Of a stretch of 64,000 bases of DNA, positions 43,480 through 54,959 are shown piece by piece. The stretch lies in assembly GCA_018136815.1 (NCBI GenBank), contig CM030933.1, positions 2,777,144 to 2,841,143 of the forward strand, given 5' to 3'. Origin of the DNA: Isochrysis galbana (taxonomy: Eukaryota; Haptophyta; Isochrysidales; Isochrysidaceae). The notes beneath the pieces were generated by a model. It was not told the DNA's origin and did no database searches. It saw nothing but the letters and a program-made list of their open reading frames with translations. Each line of letters starts with the position of its first letter. Within the stretch, counting starts at the first letter, position 1. A program made the position numbers and the translations under genes.

Positions 43480-45341
43480 TCGGGGGTGGTCGCGTCTGGA
43501 TACGCGAATAGTCTGTCCTTCGCCTTTTGCTTTCGGGTTCGATTCGCGCTGGGGGTGTAGTCCGCAATGGCGTCTATGGCGTCGAACACTTTTTTTGTCG
43601 CGGGGCACCACGCTAGGTGGCACGAGTTTTCCTGATGGCGGTTAACCTACTTTTATAAGTGGGGGTCAATGGGGGCCTCGCGCCCCCCTCTCTCCATTGC
43701 GGACACCCCCCGGGGTGGGCCCGTACATTCAACCCCAGCCCCTGCCCTCTGGCAGGGGCAGGGCACTCATCAATACAGCCCAGACCCCTAGTGGGCGCGG
43801 GCCGCGAGCCGCACTCCCAGGCCCGCATGGGCCTGCTCTCGTACTGACTCCCCCCCCCATCCCTGGTCGCCAGGCAGACAGGGGCCTCAGGGCGGCACCC
43901 AAGGCCAGCGAGGCGAGCGAGGGAGAGGCAGGAGGGGCCAGGGGCTGAGCCCCAGCCTCCACTGCCCCCTGAGCTGCCCTTGCTGGCCCTCTGGGCGCCC
44001 CTGAAGGACCTCTGAGAGCAGGCCATGGCGCGCCGCATGACGACGCGCCGCAGGGACCGGGGCGGAAGAGAATGGAACGAGGGAGAGGGGGGGATTTGCA
44101 CCCCCCCCGATGGAGTGTGGTGAGAAACGAGCCCCGTTTGCGTTAGCAAACGGGCGAAGGGGGGCGGCTGGCGACAGGAGAGGCGAGAAGAAGGGAGTGG
44201 CTCAAGACGTCCCTGTGGCAGGTATCGGGGGGCGCAGACATTTATTTCTTCGAGGACCGCTCGCGGCGCGAGCTGTAAGGGCCGTTCTCCTTTTTTGACG
44301 AGAGGTTCCTCCCCCCCCCCCCGGTGCTTTTTCCCGGAGAGTCGGCCGGCGTCGACCGGACCGCCTCAATGGGTTTTCCCTCATTTTAACTTGTGGGGAG
44401 TTAGAATGGGAGCCGGGGGCCTGCGAGGGGGGAGATGTGGAAGGGTGCATAGGAGTATGTATCTGTGACAACAGCACGCGCCAAGGTGTACGGGCAGGTG
44501 CGCTGAGGGCTGTCGTGTTAGTACCGGGCTAGTGAGAGTAGTGGTACTAACGCTCAGATAGATTATTATTATTATATCCTGATGGCGGTTGCACAGCCTA
44601 CATTTTTCCGTTGGGCTGTCCGTGAATCTATTCTTAGTTCCTATTCTTCTGTGAGTGATGTGCTTGAAGTGAGGGTGTTTGTCGTTGTGTTTTAGTAATG
44701 GCAGGGTGTATAGCTTGGCTACGTGTTTCCAATCTTCTTTTGTGATGTCTAGCCGTTTCTCCCATGCCTTCCTAGCACGTGCCGGTCATCGAGAGAACCC
44801 TGAGCAGGTTCACGATCCTAGTCAGGGGCCTCGAACCCCAGGACGGAAACTCGAAAGCACGCACGAACAAGGCCTCCCAAGGTAGGAAGCCAAAGATCAA
44901 GACCCCCCGAGAACATAGCACCCCTATCTTTATAACAAACGACAAAGGAGCCCTAATCATGAATTCTAACCTAGTTCTAATAGCACAACCGCTCAATATG
45001 GCGGAACGACTAGCCTGAACGCGAGAACCTCCGCCGCGAGCCGCCCCCCATCGGCTACCGGACGGATACTCACGGACAGACCAACTCACTGACGCCTGAC
45101 ACCTAACACACGGAGGACACACGCAAAGGCCGGTAGCCCGATGGCATACGAGGAAGGAGGAAGTTAGGCCATCGGGGACCGATACACACCGCCTGCCACT
45201 GGAGACTCCAACACCCAGCCCCTAGGTAGAGCACAAGGGGACGTGCCACAAGGCAGGTGGAGGGGGGACAAGGGAAGCGGGCGAGGCTACATAGGCGGTT
45301 AGCGGGGTCGCGCGCGCGGCGAGAATATTAAGAAGTTTTTT
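43480..45341. mobile_element. 5'-inverted (twin-primed) LINE with nested insertion
   Basis: The 3' part (44777-45341, plus strand) encodes the ORF2 C-terminal tail (VIERTLSRFTILVRG ... GALIMNSNLVLIAQ, stop near 45018) and ends GAGAATATTAAGAAG then T8. The adjoining part (44776 down to about 43480) lies on the minus strand and encodes the region that should precede it: KAWEKRLDITKEDW, HFKHITHRRIGTKNRF, CRLCNRHQENSCHLAWC and VFDAIDAIADYT. Head-to-head arrangement of consecutive ORF2 segments, with the intervening LAWRY region missing, is the signature of twin priming. The minus part is interrupted within its knuckle by the 933-bp element. Confidence 0.8.
43644..44576 (+). mobile_element. 933-bp non-autonomous element, TSD and (ATT)n tail
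   Basis: Inserted with a 14-bp target duplication TCCTGATGGCGGTT (43630-43643 and 44577-44590) inside the LINE ORF2 knuckle. The 5' head has ACTTTTATAAGT and GGGGGCCTCGCGCCCCCC, as at 26172. An internal palindrome CCCGTTTGCGTTAGCAAACG lies at about 44133. The 3' end is GATTATTATTATTATA against the TSD, a microsatellite tail unlike the TAAGAAG families. No protein. Confidence 0.82.
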
Positions 45342-45535
45342 TTCCCCACATTTTGCTGGATTTTGTGCACACTTTGGCACCCACCACACATCTTCCAACG
45401 CATGCACTCACGGACGCGATGGCTGACGACTACCACACGGCCTACTATCTGTGAGAGAGCCATCGGATGCGTTGGCACGCTGGGAGCACCGCTACACAAT
45501 AACGATCAGAGACTCATCTTCTCCACCACATCCAA
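45342..45535. other. Short spacer between two LINE copies
   Basis: No gene. Ends in the left target-duplication copy of the next insertion. Confidence 0.5.
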
Positions 45536-45926
45536 TTCCAATTGCCAATTGGCAATTGGCCACCAAATTGGGGGTGTGGCACATGCTGTTGTAGACGAAC
45601 CTCCAAAGGGAGAATAGATCCATGTTTCGGGACACGCCCACGAACTAACACACACAAAGCTTGATGCACCCCAACTAGAATACTAGTTATACGATCGTCC
45701 CAACCACAGGAACAACAAGCTAACCAAGAGGCCTGTGCCCGAACTCCTCACTCCGAACCAGACCCACGGTAGTGCGCCTGGGACGGACCCCTGAAACCGA
45801 AAGAAAAGGAATTAAGGGGGGAAGGGAACGAGGGCGGATGTAGGGACATGCGGGCGGTGTCGGTAGAGAGGTAGTAGTACCAGGTCTGTAGTAGGTGTCA
45901 GCCAAGAAACTCCAGGTGTCTTTTTC
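45536..45926 (+). mobile_element. LINE family 2 3'-end fragment with TSD
   Basis: A 391-bp insertion between copies of TCTCCACCACATCCAA (45520-45535 and 45927-45942). The second half matches the 3' UTR at 19070-19250 and 55360-55440 (GTAGTGCGCCTGGG, CCCCTGAAACCGAAAG, GGAATTAAGGGGGGAAGGG). The 3' end is CAGGTGTC then T5. The 5' end starts inside a nested palindrome TTGCCAATTGGCAA. Entirely non-coding. Confidence 0.75.
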
Positions 45927-46053
45927 TCTCCACCACATCCAACCACACTCGGCACCCGCGTAATCTCAAGTGAGCTGTGTGCGTGCACTAAAAACAATTG
46001 TTACAATAATCTGGGATGAGCACAGACATCTTTGGCGCGCAACAGCTTGTTCA

Positions 46054-48957
46054 TCACGCGACGACCTCGACAGCCTCCGCCTCGGCAAGAGCCTTCTCAT
46101 CCTCAAGAGCGCGCTTCGCTGCCGCTGCCGCGCGAGCTTCGGCAGCAATCACCGCGGACTCTACCCATCCCAGTAGACCGCGCAAATGCGCAACATCCTC
46201 CTCGGTGAAGTTCTCCCTGCCGGCCATATTGGCGTCCCCAATGCCTGACAACACCTCGTTGATGAGAGCAACGGTCTCGGCATTTGCAGGTGGCGGTGTC
46301 CCTGCCGCGCGCACGTCGGACAAAATCGCAAGGAGTTCTACCCCCGCGGCCGAGTACTCTCCAGCATCTGTAGCAACGCGTATGGCCGTGTTGATCGTGA
46401 CGGCATTATGGCGCAGGCCTTCGTCGGAGATCTGTTTCAAGAGATCAAGAGCACCGGCGGCGTCGCCTGCGGCGGCGTGTGCGGCGATCGTCTTGGAGAA
46501 GGCGAGGGTGGCAAGTGGTAGCCCCGAGACGCGCAACTCGCCAAGGAGCTCATCGGCAGCAGCAGGCTGAGCAGCACGAGCGCAGGCCGAGATGGCGGCC
46601 GTGTAGCTAATCGTGTCGGGGCGAATGGGCGAGTCGAGACCATGCTACAAGCACAGCGGACGGTAGCGGATGAGAGGGTGGTTGTGTGTGCTTGTGTCGC
46701 AGCGCTGGTTATTGGAGGTGGGGATGTTGAGATCAACACAAGGCCAACTACCCGATCTAAGGGTACCACCACTCTCACGAAATACTGCACAGCGAGAGGG
46801 TGTTCAGGCAATCTCCGCCCACCTGGATCTCCCCGTCGATCATCTGCTGAAGTAAATCGCGTGCCTCCTGCCATCGGCCCGCGCGTCCTAGCGCAGAAAG
46901 AAGTGCGTTGTGCGTGACGCGATCTGGAGCGATCCCTCGTTGCACCATGAGGGATAAGAGTTGCTTAGCGTCGTCGGGCCGTGGTGGTTGGGCATTAGCA
47001 TAAGACGTCATTACGGCATTGTAGGAGACGGTATCGGGTTCGATGCCGGCCTCGGCCTTTCGGGGGGGGGGGCATTGGTGGAAAAGTGAACACGCGCACA
47101 GATGAATGAGTGGACGATAAAATTAGCGCCGACAAGATGGGAAGACGCACGGCCGAGCATGTCGAGTTGAGTAGGATACGCCTAGGATAGACGATCGCAA
47201 TTCAATGATCTTGTCGCCTTTCCAGGTGTAGCAAGTGGCGGTCCGGCAGCGATGCGAGCAAAGGCACAGATGCTCACCATCCCGTCGTTGAGCAATGAGA
47301 CAGCTCGCTGCCACTCTCCCGCCCTGGCGCATGCCCCAATCGCCGCGTTGAAGATGATGAGGTCAGGTGGCACACCTTCCATCTGCATTCTGCGGAGAAG
47401 CTGCAAAGCCCTCGTCCACTCGCCAGCCTTGTCGCAGGCTGAGATGGCAGCAGAGTATGTGATCGTGTTCGGAGGGATTCCAGCCTGCCTCATCAAGGCA
47501 ATGAGCCGTAGGGCGGTGCGCCATTCGCCGGCACGGGAGCATGATGCCACAGCTGCTGAGAAGGTGATTGTGTCGGGGGGAATCTGTTCAGATGGCGGGG
47601 GGGTTTGCGGATGGTGTGAGCACGGCGAATCGTAAGCCGTGGACACCCATCATACCACTGATCGTGCTTTGTACACGTTGTGGCGTCAGCCAACGCGATG
47701 ACACTGGCCGCACGTTCATGTCTTTATGTGAAGGGCAATGCGTCGACAGGCATTGTTTGACTTGGGCAAGAGAGCCTTGCGAACCTGCTCGGCTCGCATT
47801 TTGCGAAGGAGTTTGAGCGCCAGCTTCCATTTCCCCGCAGACTTCATGACAGATATCGCAGAGTTATATGTCACCTGCAGGGCGAGGAGTGGCGAACGGA
47901 TAGAGGGTGGGGAATGATGCTTCGTGGACATGGGAGGCCTTAACAGCTCGAGGACATTCGATCAACCATGGCGATCCTGGCGCAAGCGTAACAGCCCACT
48001 CGCGCTTCAAATAGGGGTGTTGCTTCAAGTGCTGATGAAGTAAGGGCCTGGGCTGAGCAGACTGTGTGCCCATGCACACGAAATGCCTTGGACCTTGGGC
48101 TCCAACCTCAGCCCAACATATGGCAAAGCCAAGCCTCACGCAACTCAACTCCGATGCAGCCAGCAACTCACCGTGTCACGTGGCACGTTGCGCTGTCGCA
48201 TACGCGCCAGCAACTCGAGCGTCTCGCGCCATCTCTTTGGCCGTGAAAGGGTTGAGATGAGCACATTGTAGTGCACCGTCTCGACTGGCAGGCCTGCGAC
48301 GTCTTCATCCTCATCGTCCCAATTGCCACCATCGTCGTCGTCGAGGTCCCCGTAGTCAAAGGGGTCGCCATCTTCATCCGACCCAAAAGCAGCGGCACGT
48401 GCACGCGCCAGCAAAGCCGCCGAGTCTTCCGCGCTCATCAGGCCGCTGACGTCCTCCGCGGGATCTCCAGTTATGACATTGCCTGCGGCTCCGTTGGCAG
48501 CTGGCTGCGCAGCGGCCGAGCTAGCCAGCGGGCGCGGCAAGGCGCGTTTGACCGTCATAGACCGGGAAGGCCGCGGTGTGGGCGCATTGGCCTCGAGCAG
48601 CTGAGCAAGTGCGAGCGCGAGCTCCCACTTGCCGCGCTGCCGTAGCCCGCTCAGCACCTCGAGAAGCATCTGGCCTCGCAGGCCGTCAGAGAGCGGCCGA
48701 ACCAGGCTAGCGAGTGCGGTCGGGTCGACCGGGGCAGTTCGCGTGGTGCGGAGTGCCTCAAGTTTCTGGAGCAGGCTGCGAGCGGCCGGCGACTCCCTCC
48801 TCACCCCACCCCGTGCCGCTGCTGGCCTCGCGAGCGCGATCAGGGGCCGAGCAGCGTGAGCGGGAGATGGAGCTATCAGCCGGCTGAGGGGAGAGCCAGG
48901 AGCGGGCAGGTAGCCGAGGGACGCGCAGCATAGCAGGAGGCTGAATGCTGCTACCAT
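46054..48957 (-). CDS. Pentatricopeptide repeat (PPR) protein, probably organellar
   Basis: Five exons: 48957-48172, 47874-47785, 47583-47278, 47056-46823, 46644-46054; all GT-AG, total exactly 669 codons. Residues 1-22 are a signal-peptide-like leader (MVAAFSLLLCCASLGYLPA), followed by a Ser/Ala/Arg-rich stretch, the bipartite pattern used to enter secondary plastids. An acidic linker (FGSDEDGDPFDYGDLDDDD) precedes the repeats. PPR motifs begin at ETVHYNVLISTLSRPKRW, then VTYNSAISVMKSAGKW, DTITFSAAVASCSRAGEW, NTITYSAAISACDKAGEW, DLIIFNAAIGACARAGEW, DTVSYNAVMTSYANA, DRVTHNALLSALGRAGRW and DTISYTAAISACARA. Repeats are P-type, with no E/DYW editing domain. PPR proteins bind organelle RNA for processing, stability or translation. 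Introns fall between repeats. Confidence 0.92.
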
Positions 48958-49691
48958 CTGCCGTGCCTAGCAGCAGGGTGGAGAACGGAAGAGGGGTTGC
49001 GGGGAGAGAGGGAGAGAGAGCGGGTGGGACGGGGGCGCGCGGGGAGAGGGAGAGAGAGGGAGAGGGAGGGGACAGCCGGCCAAGGGCGACGGAGCCGGCG
49101 ACGAGGAGGGGAGGAAGGGGGGGGGGGGGAAGGGGGGGAAGGGGGCTCTGCTCCTCGTCTCCTCTCTCTTCTGTTTCTCCTCTCTGCTTCTCTCTTCTCT
49201 TCTCTCTCCCTTCTCCTCTCTCCCTCCTCTTTCTGTCTCCTCTCTCTCCGTCGTCCCCTTCACCCCCTTTCTCCCCCCTTTCTCGTGTCTTTCTCTCTTC
49301 AACGAGATATATCATCTCTCTCTGTCTCTGTCCACCTCTCTGGTTCTCTCCCTCCTTTCCCTCTCGCGGAGAGAGCGTCACATAATCGCCCATTTTTAGA
49401 TTTAGTCGCCTGTTCTTCATTCCTTCATTTGTCTCCTCTTTTCGATTTGTTCTCGTACCTGTCGACGGCTATAGTCGCCAGTGTACAACAAAACTCACCT
49501 GTCCCACTCCAGTGCGCGCCGGCCGTTTGGCGTTTGGAGCGTCGGGTCAGCAGCGCTCGCTGGTGCCCCCCGCCTCTCTCTCTCCTTTTCTCTCTCCTTC
49601 TCTCTCTCTCTCCCTTTCTCACCTGCTGCGCGCGAGAGAGCGTTCGGAGCGTGCCGCGGGCGGTGTGGGAGAAGCAGAGAACGGGAGCGGC
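48958..49691. promoter_or_regulatory. Divergent promoter region, PPR / CEP164-like
   Basis: 734 bp between opposite start codons. The plus strand is G/A-rich 48980-49145 and C/T-rich 49150-49380 and 49560-49620. Each gene is thus preceded by pyrimidines on its own coding strand. Regulatory function inferred. Confidence 0.55.
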
Positions 49692-52600
49692 ATGGCACTC
49701 GGCCCGCGCGTGCCATCTGCCGAGATGAGCGAGGTCGAGGCGATGGCGACACATCTCGGGATGGACGTCAAGAAGGACCGAGACCTGCTGTGGATCGCCC
49801 ACCAGGCTCTGCATGCGCCGAGGCCCTCGGGGTGGCGCGACTTGCAGGATGCCGACGGCAAGGTCTACTACGTCGAGCAGTCCACCGGCCACACGAGCTG
49901 GTGGTTGCCGACCGATGACGAGTTCCGGCGGCTGTACAAAAAGAAGCGCGCCGAGAAGGCGAATGCTGCAAAGGTGCAGCCGTTCTCTTGCTCGCCATCG
50001 AGCACGTTGTCGGGCGCATCTCGGCCCGGGTCTTCTGTGTCGGCCATCCCTCCGATTCGCGCCCGCAGCGCCCGGGGCGCCAGCGAGATCGAACGGGTTG
50101 CCGCACAGAATTGTGAAGCGGGCTCCCTGAGCGCTCGTCCTTCAACAGCCATCAGCGGCACGCGCTCGCTGCCACCGGCGTCCGGCGCTTCCGCCCGATC
50201 AATTGTCGTGCCTGGTGGCGAGCGGCGCCCATCGGGCGCCGTGCTGCTTCCGTCGTCTCCACGACAGCGCATGCGTGCGGAGTTTTGGGCCAATGTCAGC
50301 GGGCCTCACGATGCGGCGCGTTCGGGCCAAGTGGCGCAGTGGCAGCAGTCACTGGTCGAGCGCGTGAAGCTGCGTGTTGCAACGCGCGAGCACGTCTCGA
50401 ACACGAGCGCCAGGCACGCTGCTCGCGCGCGTTCCCGCCGAGAGGATGCGCGCGCACGCTCGCGCGCAGTGGGTCAGGATGTGCCCCCACCTCGACGTGA
50501 CCCGGCTTTGTCGCACAGCTCGCTCCATGACATTGATGAGCCGCCACTCTTGCCGACCGAGGGCGAGGAGTCAATGCTGCAACTGCGGCAGGCCGAGTAC
50601 TACCGGTGGCGCGACGAGTACACCAAGCTCGAGCTACAAGCACAGGACATTGGTAAGGCGATCGCGCAGCGCCGTGAGGCGCTCAACGAGATCAACAACA
50701 AGTTCGGCTGCACCTCCGAACGTGGCTGGCGGGCCCAGCAAGAGACAAAACGGCTCGCTCGGGATCGCGAGGTGCGCAAGCGGCGCAATGATGCTCTTCA
50801 GCGCGCGATCCTGGCGGAGAAGAGGGTGTCCGAGCTAGACGATGTGAACGCACAATATGTAAAGACGATCAACGAATTGCGTGAGCACCGGCAGGTGTAC
50901 TTGTCGGCGGCGAAGGGCGTGGACGCGCGAATCGCCAAGCTGGCGAGAGAGACGCCCCACTTGAAGACGTTTTGCGAGAACGCGCTCAACACGCGGGATC
51001 GGCTGGTTCGTCAACTGAGTAAGATGCAGGAAGAATTCAACACGCAGGTGATCTGTCCGGCCTGCAAGCCCAGCTATCGGGCGTCACCGTGGATACTGAT
51101 TGGGGATTGATGTACCGAACGCCTCGGAGCACCTGAGCCGGCGCCGTTTCTGTCGATTCCTGTGACACTGCACCCTTTGTGCCACACGACGGGCGAGGAT
51201 GCGGTGGCCAATTTGCCCCATCGTCGCCTTCTGACGCCGCCAATCGCTTGCACTCGTGTAGGTTCGTCAACACCGCTCGGCTATGCTCAGTCTTGCCGAT
51301 GACGATAAAGAAGAACAGGTGTGGCATCCACGCGCGGCAGGCCCACGTAGGGAGTGTAACCCTTCCAAAGCGGCAGTCGCACGGCGTTTCTACGCCACCT
51401 CTCCCGGTCAGCCGTCTCTGAAAGAATGGTATTTGTATTTTGCGACCATTGATGGCACCTCCGTTTGTCACGCTCCCCAACCCCTCGTCCGCAGGCTAAG
51501 CTCGATTATCATCGTGAGCAGGCGGGAGACGTAAGCGAAACCAGACGACGGCTTGAGTACGCCCGCTTGCGGGATGCGCGCACCAAGGCGGAGCGCAATG
51601 GTATCCGCTACGGCGCCTTGCGATCACAATTGGCCTCTTGGGTCTCTGAGTTTCACCGAATTGTGCGTGGTTCGTCAAGCGAGGTGCCGCTTTCGATCGG
51701 CGCGCCCGGAGATATTGCCTGGGCTAAGCAAGTGGCAAGACAGACAGTGGAAGAGTGCAAGACCAACGAGCGACGAAACACGTCCATGCTTGGGCACTTA
51801 CAAAGAGTGCTCGAGCCGCAACAGCAGCATCTGATCCGAGAGGTGGAGGCCGCCGAGGAGGAGGAAGCTGAAGTGCTCGCGAAGCTGAAGCGGCTTGAGG
51901 AGCGACAAGGCGAGAAAGACCGCGAGGAGGCGGTGCAGGCACAGATTGAGGTTCCCCAGCTGGAGCTGGCGATTTCAAGCTTGGAAAATGCCCTACGTAC
52001 AGTCGAAGCCTCCGCCCACCGAATGCGTGATAACATCCGGCAGATGAGCGGTGAGAAGGGTTCGGCACAGGCACTAGGCAGACAAGAGAGTGTGGCGGCC
52101 AATGCGGGGGCAGGGCCCAATCATATCAACGGCAACAAAGTATCCCATCCAGTCGAACAAGTACTCTTGGAGCTTCACGCTGCCATTGAGGCGATTGCGT
52201 TGAGGGCAACTAGACTTCGAGCGGCGCGTGATCGCGTCGACTTCTGCGCCAAACAGCCTATTATTGAGCGATGGCTCAACTCCCTTAGCGGCAAGCACGA
52301 AGGCTCAGAGCCGTTTCTATCCGGCCGGGGCTTGCTACGAGTGACGCAGAAGGTAGTTAGCCGCTTGGCGCTCGATCGGGACGAGGATCAGGTGGGTGAG
52401 GTGATGGTACAAATGCTCCTGGAAGACTATCAGCATGCAGTTCGAGAGGAGGCACGCACGTCCACCGAAGACAAGGGGGTTCCAATCGTTCGTGCACACA
52501 ACGAACTGTCGATTGTTCGTGCACACAACGAAAGGTACGAGGAATCATCTAGCAGGCTCGATAAGATCGCCGAATCCGCCGAGATCGGCCAAATAAACTC

Positions 52601-52709
52601 AAAACCAAGCGAAGTCGTCCCAGCGCCATCATTAGTCAATAGCCTTGCCTCGGCATATACGGACGTGTTAAAGGTCGGGGCCTCTGGGGCTTTGCCGGAG
52701 ATCGCTTGA
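49692..52709 (+). CDS. CEP164-type WW domain, coiled-coil protein
   Basis: Two exons, 49692-51047 and 51495-52709 (CAG|GTGATC; CCGCAG|GCTAAG), 856 residues. ATG 49692 was chosen because the open frame further upstream lacks an ATG and is CT-rich. Residues about 20-80 match the N-terminus of CEP164: HLGMDVKKDRDLLWIAHQAL precedes a WW domain (GWRDLQDADGKVYY ... TSWWLPTDDEFRRL; W48, W70/W71, P73). In animals this part of CEP164 binds TTBK2 at distal appendages to start cilium assembly. A disordered Arg/Ser region follows, then coiled coils from about 290 onward (NEINNKFGC; EEEEAEVLAKLKRLEERQGE). A tandem IVRAHNE repeat lies near the C-terminus (about 52486-52533). CEP164 orthology is likely from the N-terminus; the rest diverges. 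Confidence 0.75.
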
Positions 52710-53397
52710 TGAAATGAGCACTGCAGGAAGGGGATGCCACAGCGGCCACCTGCGATTTTACTTCGATTGTCCTCCCTAGTTCTTTTGCGGTACGGATTGA
52801 GGGGCACCTAGGCACACTATTATTGTGTGCATTTCCATCACTTTGGGTATGTACGCGCTCCTTTCTTACCCATGGTTGAGCGGCCAAGTGATCGCGCTCC
52901 AAGATCCCTTTGTCCGCGGCGATCTTGCCCCAGCTTGCTGCATGCGCCGGAATTGCACATGAATCCATGATACCGTCATGATGCTTTTGCAACATACCAG
53001 TGGCACGTATTACCACCTTCTACAAGAATTCACTTTGACAAAAGACGTTGTCAAAAAGTAATCCTGATTCGTATCATACAAAGACACAAAACTGTGCAAA
53101 GCGCATGTCGCATTCATAGTCATAGTCACGTACAGATCATGCGATTTCGGGTCTTGCTTTTGTGTTGTCTTCAGGGTGCGGCCACTTCGTGACGCCCAGG
53201 TCAACCTGTGGCCTGTGGGCGTTAGGGTTGCCCTAATCTCCTGTGATGCTGCATGTAATGCGTTGTTCCCACTGGTCTGTTCGCTAGTCGCTAGTTGCCG
53301 CAAGTCTAAAGGTCGCAGGTCGTGAGTGCCGCAAGGGGTTTATTTTTACGTTCGTTGGGCGTTGTTGATTGTTGACTCTTCACTCTTCAGTCTTCAG
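52710..53397. other. Intergenic spacer
   Basis: No gene recognised downstream of the CEP164-like gene. Confidence 0.5.
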
Positions 53398-53510
53398 GGA
53401 ACTAAATTTATACTTGGTTGACCGACAACTATCTTTAAAAAGATCGTCATGGAGCGCGCGCTCCCCTCCTCCCCTGCCGTCACCCCCGCCGCGCCGGCCG
53501 ATCTGTTGTA
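53398..53510 (+). mobile_element. Retroelement 5'-end fragments (two hairpin heads)
   Basis: GGAACTAAATTTATACTTGG (about 53398) is a decayed AACTAAGT hairpin head. 28 bp further, CAACTATCTTTAAAAAGATC is a LINE hairpin head followed by GTCATGGAGCGCGCG and an ORF1-like start. No matching 3' end nearby. Confidence 0.5.
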
Positions 53511-53737
53511 TTCAGGCCTCTCGGCGTGAATATTTCGGCATGAGCGCGCTCCTTCTTCGTTATATATCGTCTTCTATGTTCGTCGTGGTCACGCAAGGCG
53601 TGCCGATTCGGATTCTCCGTGGGCTCCAGTCCTGGTTCGCCGATTTTCGTCTCGAAATTCGAAGATTTGAGTTTTATTTTTACCGTTACGGTAATTGTCC
53701 ACGCGTTTAAGGTAAGAGATGCAGGTAACAGAACTGG

Positions 53738-54560
53738 CCCCCCCCTTCTGCAGTTCCCTCCCCCTTCTGCAGTTCCCTCCCTCTTCTGCAGTTCCCTCTT
53801 CTGCAGTTCCCCTCTTCCCCTCTCTCCATTCCCTGATTTTCTCGGGCCAGGCCGGGAAAAATACGTGAATGTGAGGGAGGATTGGGTCAGTATTGTGATT
53901 CCCCCCTCCGCGGTTCCCCCCCCCTTCCGCAACTCTCCTCCCTCCCCTCTCTCCACTCCCTGATTTTCCCGGGCCAGGCCGGGAAAAATACCTGAATGTG
54001 AGGGAGGATTGGGTCAGTGTTGCGATCTCACCCCCCTCGGCAGTTTCTCCCCCCCCCCTTCCGCTCCCCCCCTTCTCCCCCCTCCGCTCCTCCCCTCCCC
54101 CCCCCTCCGCTCCTCCCCTTCCCCTCCGCTGTTCCCCCCCTCCGCCGTTCCCTTCCCCCCCTCCGCGCGGTTCCCCCCCCTCCGCGCGCCAAGACGGCGG
54201 CCCTTCCCCCCCTCCGCGCGCCGAGACGGCGGCCCTTCCCCCCCCCCTCCGCAGATTTCCTTCCCCTCCTCCGCCGCTTCCCCCCCCCTCCGCGCGCCGA
54301 GACGGCGGCTCTCTTCCGCGTCCGCGCGTTGAGGCGCCGTCTTCTCTTCCCTCAACCCCCCGCGCGAAAGTCCCCCAGCGCGTCCCTCAGCGTTCCCCAG
54401 CGTCCCTCAGCGTCTCCCAGTGTCTCTCAGCGCCCCCCCCCTGTCCGTCAGCGATGTCCCGCAGCGCGTCTTGCAGCGTCCTTCAGTGTCCTTCTGCGTC
54501 CTTCAGCGCTGTCCCGCAGCGCTTCCTTCAGCGTCCTTCGGCGCTGCCTCGCGAGACTCG
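53738..54560 (+). repeat. C/T-rich tandem repeat field
   Basis: Three layers. CTTCTGCAGTTCCCT repeats at 53744-53812. A roughly 127-bp unit containing GGCCAGGCCGGGAAAAATAC and GTGAGGGAGGATTGGGTCAG at 53821 and 53948. Then CCTCCGCGCGCCGAGACGGC repeats (54180-54320) and a 10-bp CAGCGTCCCT-type array (54378-54545). Translations are Pro/Ser/Arg low complexity, not genes. Confidence 0.85.
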
Positions 54561-54959
54561 AGGCAGGACTCGCGAGGGCACTGGATTTTACTCTGTAGTC
54601 CGAGCCGGAGTCCGAATTGTGTTTTGACCCCGAGCCCTCGTTCTCTCGCTCTCTCTCTCTCTCTCCTCTTTTTCTGGTGGGCACTCCTGAATCTGCTCAC
54701 CAGAGGGGGTTCGTTTGACGTATGTTTCCAGCCTGTTACCGTGAATGTTTGAGTGCAGAGTGTTGGTTTGTGTGGTTTTTTTCCATTGGATCGCCTGTTG
54801 GTGACCTGCAGCCCCTGAGTACCCCCAAGCCCCGAGCCTTCCGAGTCGTCCTTTCGAGTCTACGAATCCCTACGAGTCCCAAGTAAGCGGTAACTGCTCG
54901 CCGCGCCCTTTCTTACATCCTCCGTCCCTCCGATTCGCGTTCCGTGCCACTCTCCCGTC
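54561..54959. other. Spacer, CT-rich patch
   Basis: No gene; (TC)n run at about 54643-54665. Confidence 0.5.
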
